Positions 15,537-20,153 of a stretch of 20,153 nt of DNA are shown here, one piece after another. The notes beneath the pieces are model-generated. The model did not search any database and was not told where the DNA came from. It saw only the letters and a list, made by a program, of their open reading frames with translations. The number at the start of each line of letters is the position of its first letter. The first letter of the stretch is position 1. Source of the DNA: an uncultured Bacteroides sp. (GTDB lineage Bacteria; Bacteroidota; Bacteroidia; Bacteroidales; Bacteroidaceae); the NCBI GenBank assembly GCA_905197435.1, contig CAJJYX010000037.1, positions 1 through 20,153 on the forward strand, written 5' to 3'. The position numbers and the translations under genes were made by a program.

Positions 15537-16805
15537 ATGAAGAATATATTGGTTCAGATTAAGAATGAATGGCGCTCCAGTCTTTTCCTTTTCACAGAAC
15601 TGTTGTTGGTGTTTGTTGTGCTTTGGTATATTGTGGACTGGACACTGGTTACTCTTCGTGTCTATAATGCCCCGATGGGCTTTGATACGGAACATTGCTA
15701 TAATATTGCAGTCAGTAAACTTACTTCTAAGTCCCCTGTTTATAATCCCGATTTGACAACAGACGATGATATGCAGCATCTTGTAGAACTTGCCGAACGT
15801 TTGCGCCACCGTCCCGGTGTGGAGGCCGTGGCACTTTCCCAGAACTGTTTTCCCTATAATGATGGCAGCAATGGGCTCAATCTGGGGCTGGATACTATAT
15901 CGGAGAATGTTCATCTGCTTTGGGTGGAACCCGACTTCTTCCGCGTGTTCCGTTATGGCAGTTCGGATGAGAAAATGTTGACCTGCATGGCTGCTGCTAT
16001 ACGGGATGGCCATCTGGTCGTTTCTTCCAATCTTTTTGCGGCCTATCCGGAATTGCACATGGACAATGCAGCTTCCTTGCAAGACCGTGAACTTGTACTG
16101 CTGAATTTCGGTAGTGATGAACGGTGCCGTGTGGGCGCTGTCGGTGCGCCTGTACGTTGGTCGCACTTCTACACTTCTTCGGAATGGGGTGGTGCCTATG
16201 CAGCTTTGCATCTTGACCTTGACAGGCTGAAAGAGTATGGAGATCCACGATATATCAATCTCAGCCTTCGTGTCCGTCCTGATGCCGATTCCGGTTTTAT
16301 GGAGAAGCTGATGGACGATGCTGACCGCCTCTATCAGATAGGAAATCTTTATTTGCTCGATGTAACTTCTTTCAAGGACCTTCGCGAAATCTGCGAACGC
16401 GAGGACATGAACGAAGCCAAGTCCCAACTCTGTGTACTCGGCTTTTTGCTGATGAATATCTTCCTGGGTGTTATCGGCACTTTCTGGTTCCGTACACAGC
16501 AGCGTCGCCGTGAAGTGGCGCTCCGTATGGCTATGGGAAGTTCACGGCAAAAGGTTTTCTCGCGTTTGATGTCGGAGGGGATATTGTTGCTTACCCTTGC
16601 GGCTGTGCCTGCCGTCATTATAGCCTTCAATGTAGGAATAGCCGAATTGGTGGATGTTGAAAAGCTTCCTTTCGGCGGAGGGCGTTTTCTGGCGGCTGTA
16701 GCAGTAACCTGGCTGCTCATGGCTGTCATGATTGTGGCAGGTATCTGGTATCCGGCAAGAGGCGCCATGAAGGTGCAGCCTGCCGAAGCATTGCACGATG
16801 AATAA
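15537..16805 (+). CDS. FtsX/MacB-like ABC permease, type B, pair 4
   Basis: A 422-residue type B permease and the last gene of the cluster. TM1 is at about 15-36 (LFLFTELLLVFVVLWYIVD), TM2 near 292-312 (ending LGVIGTFWF), TM3 near 337-357 and TM4 near 382-405. The coupling segment is RTQQRRREVALRMAMGSSRQ and the end is PARGAMKVQPAEALHDE, identical to pair 3 in QPAEALHDE. The N-terminal part (EHCYNIAVSKLTSKSPVY, then LAERLRHRPGVEAVALSQN) aligns with pair 3. It starts 3 bp after its partner's stop. A T-run follows the stop, but no clear stem precedes it, so I see no definite terminator before the kinase gene 93 bp further on. Confidence 0.9.
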   Translation: MKNILVQIKNEWRSSLFLFTELLLVFVVLWYIVDWTLVTLRVYNAPMGFDTEHCYNIAVSKLTSKSPVYNPDLTTDDDMQHLVELAERLRHRPGVEAVALSQNCFPYNDGSNGLNLGLDTISENVHLLWVEPDFFRVFRYGSSDEKMLTCMAAAIRDGHLVVSSNLFAAYPELHMDNAASLQDRELVLLNFGSDERCRVGAVGAPVRWSHFYTSSEWGGAYAALHLDLDRLKEYGDPRYINLSLRVRPDADSGFMEKLMDDADRLYQIGNLYLLDVTSFKDLREICEREDMNEAKSQLCVLGFLLMNIFLGVIGTFWFRTQQRRREVALRMAMGSSRQKVFSRLMSEGILLLTLAAVPAVIIAFNVGIAELVDVEKLPFGGGRFLAAVAVTWLLMAVMIVAGIWYPARGAMKVQPAEALHDE

Positions 16806-16845
16806 GTTTTTTTGAATAATCTGTGCTCATTCTCAATATAACTTG

Positions 16846-16853
16846 TATATTTG
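16846..16853 (+). promoter_or_regulatory. Bacteroides-type -7 box for the sensor kinase
   Basis: TATATTTG is a full match to TAnnTTTG, lying 45 bp before the kinase ATG. A TGTG at 16822-16825 sits 20 bp upstream and may be a weak -33 element. The kinase therefore appears to have its own primary-sigma promoter, separate from the two sigma-54-like promoters of the export cluster. Confidence 0.5.
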
Positions 16854-16898
16854 CGTAACGAATAAGAGCTCTTTCGGTGAGTATACAAAATCTATATT

Positions 16899-19502
16899 AT
16901 GATGAGACGCCTTTCCTTTCTGTTGCTTATAGGCTTGTTGTGGTTGATGTCGGGAACACTTTCGGCTGTGGAACGTACGTATAATGTGCTTTTCATACAA
17001 TCTTATACAAAACATACTCCCTGGCATAGCCTTCTGACAAAGGGCTTGGAGAATGGATTGGAAAAAGGAGGGGTAAAAGCCAAAGTCACTACTGAATATC
17101 TGAATGCCGATTACTGGGCTTTTGCTTCCGAATGCCTCATTATGCGCCGCATCTGCGAGCGTGCCAGGCAACGGAATACGGACCTGATTGTAACTACCAA
17201 CGATGAGGCTTTCTTCACACTGGCCCATTGCGGCGATTCTTTGCCTTATCAGATACCGGTGGTGGTTTCGGGTATTAAGTATCCTGATGAAAGAGTCTTT
17301 GAGAGAATGCCCAATGTCTCCGGTTATGTCTCAAAGACAGATTTCGATGTCTTGTTGGATGCGGCTGTCCGGATGTTTCCTTCCCGCAGGGAGTTTGTCT
17401 GTTTGTCCGACAGTAGTTTTCTGAGCCTTAAAGGGGTCAGGGCTGTGGAAGATTCCTGGGAGCGCATAAAGAGCAATTATCCGGAACATGAGTTGAGGGT
17501 GCTGAACGTGCAGGCCAAATCCTTGAACTCAGTCATTACTTCCATTTGTTATGACTACAATGCCTATAAGCATATTGTCATTGCTCCTAAATGGATTCCT
17601 TTTCTTTCCTTGAAGTTGAAGGCTCCCGTGTTTACCAGCCAGAGCCTGGCTATAACGAACGGTGTCCTGTGTGCGTATGATGCTGCTCCCGGAGAAGACA
17701 CTTTTGCCGCCGGCAAACAAGCTGCATATATTTTGAAAGGTAAGTCACCGGCTTCATTTGGAGTGAAGGACTTTGGAGGCGAGTTACTGTTCGATTACAA
17801 ACAGTTGCAGTTTTTCCATGTGGATACGAGCCGTGCCAAGGACAAAGGCATCATTTTGAACGCACCGTTGATGGAGCGTTATCGTGCCTGGTTCATTCCT
17901 TTCTATTTATTGATTGTCGGGGCGTTGGTTCTTCTGATTGTTTGGCTTTTCCGTGCCAACCGCAGGGAGGCCCGTAAGCGTGTACAAGCCCAGACCCGTT
18001 TGTTGATACAGCATCGCCTGGTAGAACAGCGTGATGAGTTCGACAATATATTCTGTTCCATTCGCGATGGTTTGATTACCTATGACACAGACTTGCGCAT
18101 CCATTTCATCAACCGTCCGTTGATGCAGATGTTGGGGCTTTCTGCCGAAACCTATACGGTTCGTTTCTATGAGGGGCAGATGGTCGGTTCCATTATGAAA
18201 ATTTACATGAACGGAGAAGACATCCTGCGTGACTTGTTGGAGAAGGTGCGTACAGGAAAGAAACCGCTCCCTATTCCGGAGGAGGCTTTCATGCAGGAGA
18301 AACTTAAAGGAACGTATTTCCCCGTTTCCGGTGAAGTGGTGCCTATCTTTGCCAATGAAAAGATGACAGGGATGGCGATTGTATGCCGCAATGTCTCCGA
18401 AGAGGAGATGCAGAGGCGGTTCTTTAACATGGCAGTGGAAGAGAGCTCCATTTATCCGTGGCAATACAACATGCGTATGAACCGTTTCCACTTCCCGAGT
18501 GGGCTGTTGCATCGTTTGGGGTATATCGGTGATACAGATTTGCTGACACGTGATGAAATGGATGCTCTTATACATCCGGAAGATTTAACGCATACGCATG
18601 AGAGTTTCGATGCCGTCTTGTTGGGCAATAAAGCCAATTTACGGATGAGTTTCCGGTTGAAGAGTGCAGACGGGGGCTATGAATGGTGGGAGTTCCGCAG
18701 TACCGCTTATGGCGGCTTGACGGCCGATACTCCCTACATGGTGTTGGGAGTATGCCAGAGCATTCAGCGCTACAAGGATACGGAGGCTGCCCTGATTGCC
18801 GCACGTGACCGTGCCTTGCAGGCCGACAAGCTCAAATCTGCATTCCTTGCCAATATGAGCCATGAGATACGTACCCCTTTGAATGCCATTGTCGGTTTCT
18901 CGGATTTGCTGAAGGACTTGAAGGCGTTTTCTCCGGAAGAGGTCAGGCAGTTTGTTGAGACAATCAACATCAACTGTACGTTGCTGTTGGCGTTGATGAG
19001 CGATATCCTTGACCTATCACGTATTGAATCGGGCACGATGGACTTCAAGTTCGGAATATTTAATCTGACATTTATCATGCAGGAGGTTCATGAATCCCAA
19101 CGTCTGAGCATGCCTCAGGATGTAGAACTTCGCGTAGAGCTTCCGGGAGGGAAAGATAAGTTGGTCATCACCGATTCCGTTCGTTTGAAGCAGGTGATGA
19201 ACAACCTGATAAACAATGCCAAGAAATTCACGGCAACGGGAAGCATCACCTTCGGCTGTGTCACGAACCGGGAAGGATATACCACCATCTTTGTCGAAGA
19301 CACAGGAAGCGGCATTTCAGAAGATGCCCAGAAACATATCTTCGAACGCTTTTACAAGGAAGACAGCTTTACGCAGGGTGCCGGCTTGGGACTTAGTATT
19401 TGCCAGACCATCGTAGAACGTCTGCATGGTTCTATCTCCGTTTTTTCGGAATTGGGAAAGGGAACGCGTTTCGAAGTGGTGATACCGGATGTAAACGAGT
19501 AA
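16899..19502 (+). CDS. Membrane sensor histidine kinase with substrate-binding-protein-like periplasmic domain
   Basis: An 867-residue sensor that should autophosphorylate in response to a periplasmic ligand. A signal peptide or first membrane segment lies at 5-23. The region 25-310 (YNVLFIQSYTKHTPWHSLL, VVVSGIKYPD) resembles the ABC substrate-binding fold of the TrpX-like/PF04392 group, by pattern only. TM2 is at about 331-351. Two PAS-like regions follow at about 376-500 and 515-630. The HisKA box FLANMSHEIRTPLNAIVGF has the phosphoacceptor His 655. The ATPase core shows N box NNLINNAKKFT (768-778), G1 DTGSGI (801-806), F box FERFYK and G2 GAGLGLSI (827-834). There is no receiver or HTH domain, and no response regulator is nearby, so it is an orphan kinase here. 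It lies 93 bp after the permease cluster on the same strand. Confidence 0.92.
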   Translation: MMRRLSFLLLIGLLWLMSGTLSAVERTYNVLFIQSYTKHTPWHSLLTKGLENGLEKGGVKAKVTTEYLNADYWAFASECLIMRRICERARQRNTDLIVTTNDEAFFTLAHCGDSLPYQIPVVVSGIKYPDERVFERMPNVSGYVSKTDFDVLLDAAVRMFPSRREFVCLSDSSFLSLKGVRAVEDSWERIKSNYPEHELRVLNVQAKSLNSVITSICYDYNAYKHIVIAPKWIPFLSLKLKAPVFTSQSLAITNGVLCAYDAAPGEDTFAAGKQAAYILKGKSPASFGVKDFGGELLFDYKQLQFFHVDTSRAKDKGIILNAPLMERYRAWFIPFYLLIVGALVLLIVWLFRANRREARKRVQAQTRLLIQHRLVEQRDEFDNIFCSIRDGLITYDTDLRIHFINRPLMQMLGLSAETYTVRFYEGQMVGSIMKIYMNGEDILRDLLEKVRTGKKPLPIPEEAFMQEKLKGTYFPVSGEVVPIFANEKMTGMAIVCRNVSEEEMQRRFFNMAVEESSIYPWQYNMRMNRFHFPSGLLHRLGYIGDTDLLTRDEMDALIHPEDLTHTHESFDAVLLGNKANLRMSFRLKSADGGYEWWEFRSTAYGGLTADTPYMVLGVCQSIQRYKDTEAALIAARDRALQADKLKSAFLANMSHEIRTPLNAIVGFSDLLKDLKAFSPEEVRQFVETININCTLLLALMSDILDLSRIESGTMDFKFGIFNLTFIMQEVHESQRLSMPQDVELRVELPGGKDKLVITDSVRLKQVMNNLINNAKKFTATGSITFGCVTNREGYTTIFVEDTGSGISEDAQKHIFERFYKEDSFTQGAGLGLSICQTIVERLHGSISVFSELGKGTRFEVVIPDVNE

Positions 19503-20153
19503 TCATTCGATCCGTTTGCAGGCATTGGCTTGCAGGAACTCATCCAGTACATCCCCATAATTACCGTGCAGCATGATGTGGTGGTTGCCCAGCGGTGTCC
19601 TCAGAAAATAGTCGGCGGGAGTATTCATCTTTATCCGCACTTGGGTGCGGCACATATTGATGTAGTTTGTATTTTCAATGAGCGTGCCGGTACTAAGGTA
19701 ATATTCGTCCAGACTTTCGCTTCCACATTTCACGATGGTTACATCTCCCGTCGGCAGGATTCCTTGAATGCCGATGCCGCTTTCCGTTTCAAAATGGTTG
19801 CGGATAATGAACTGCTCTGTTTGTGCGATGCCGATGGTGCAGTGTGCCAGTATGATTTCATTGGTACGGGCATTTATCATGGAAGGGTTGGCCATGAAGG
19901 AGTTCTTTCCTGTCAGCGCTTTTACGGCCAGCATGGTGAAGATGGACTGCAAATCGCCTTCGCATCCCGCAATGATTCCCTCATCGTTCAGCAAGGAGAG
20001 GGCGAGACAGCCGGTGGTTCCCGTTTGTTCTATCAGACGGAAGCAACTGAGGGTGATGGCGCTTAGGTGTTCTTCCTCCACGACCCTTTTGATGGCACGG
20101 TACAGCCGCATGGCCTTTATCATATCTTCGGGGCTTGCTTCACGGCAGGGCGG
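19503..20153 (-). CDS. L-fucose/L-arabinose isomerase-family protein (C-terminal part, partial)
   Basis: The frame is open through the right window edge (10 more codons upstream of the Met at 20121-20123, no stop), so at least 217 residues of the C-terminal part are seen and the start is outside. The segment GCLALSLLNDEGIIAGCEGD followed by LQSIFTMLAVKALTG, and later NPSMINARTNEIILAHCTI, fits the C-terminal region of the fucose/arabinose isomerase superfamily, where acidic residues in such loops bind a divalent metal. If so, it would interconvert a sugar aldose and ketose in the cytoplasm. Many Bacteroides members are of unknown substrate, and this could be one. It is convergent with the kinase gene: its TGA stop (19503-19505) begins at the base after the kinase TAA, with no intergenic DNA. 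Confidence 0.6.
   Translation of the reverse strand, partial: PPCREASPEDMIKAMRLYRAIKRVVEEEHLSAITLSCFRLIEQTGTTGCLALSLLNDEGIIAGCEGDLQSIFTMLAVKALTGKNSFMANPSMINARTNEIILAHCTIGIAQTEQFIIRNHFETESGIGIQGILPTGDVTIVKCGSESLDEYYLSTGTLIENTNYINMCRTQVRIKMNTPADYFLRTPLGNHHIMLHGNYGDVLDEFLQANACKRIE

Noticed and set aside
15462..16427. Minus-strand open frame of 321 codons opposite pair 4
   Set aside because: It covers parts of two well-supported permease genes and has no recognisable protein pattern; it is an antisense shadow.
4317..16805. Mobile element carrying the permease cluster
   Set aside because: No transposase, integrase, tRNA attachment site or flanking direct or inverted repeats were seen, and base composition looks similar to the neighbours. 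Tandem duplication in place explains the array.
16806..16830. Terminator after the last permease
   Set aside because: There is a T-run after the stop codon, but I could not find a convincing stem before it.
16899..19502. Hybrid two-component system (kinase plus receiver plus HTH) as is common in Bacteroides
   Set aside because: The protein ends right after the ATPase domain G2 box and final strands; there is no receiver Asp motif or AraC-type HTH.

Overview
The window looks like a chromosomal stretch from the Bacteroidales, most likely Bacteroides or a close relative. The reasons are promoters of the TAnnTTTG type seen upstream of several genes, A-rich leaders with few strong Shine-Dalgarno sites, and gene types familiar from that group: a glucosaminidase with LysM repeats, arrays of FtsX/MacB-like permeases, and a NapH/NapG-like iron-sulfur protein beside a Tat-exported oxidoreductase. 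No tRNA, rRNA, CRISPR array or insertion sequence was seen.

Left part (1-2948, minus strand): a redox operon reads leftward, with a flavodoxin-fold FMN reductase, a membrane polyferredoxin that looks like NapH fused to NapG, and the Tat-signal start of a probable aldo/keto reductase cut by the window edge. To its right are a short relic of an ABC ATPase and a cytidine deaminase. Next, on the plus strand, is a secreted GH73-type glucosaminidase with two LysM domains (3051-3974). It is followed by a 342-bp intergenic region holding three palindromic repeats at an exact 22-bp period and a strong operator/hairpin.

Central part (4317-16805, plus strand): a 12.5-kb export system. It has one periplasmic adaptor (MFP/HlyD), one MacB/LolD-like ATPase and eight FtsX-like permeases. 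The permeases alternate between two recognisable types, A and B, giving four A/B pairs. The first pair follows the adaptor; the ATPase and the other three pairs form a second block. Both blocks are preceded by the same regulatory module: a GTGTCC-N6-GGACAC palindrome, a weaker second site 19 bp upstream, and a TTTTGGCA element resembling a sigma-54 -24/-12 promoter. The palindrome centre to -24 distance is identical (54.5 bp) in both. This suggests one enhancer-binding activator switches on both blocks together. No TolC-like channel and no sigma-54 activator gene are in the window, so both would have to be encoded elsewhere.

Right part (16846-20153): an 867-residue sensor histidine kinase with its own TAnnTTTG-type promoter. 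It has a periplasmic region that resembles an ABC substrate-binding protein, PAS-like regions and a complete kinase core, but no receiver. Its stop codon abuts, with no spacer, the stop codon of a convergent fucose/arabinose-isomerase-like gene that runs off the window.
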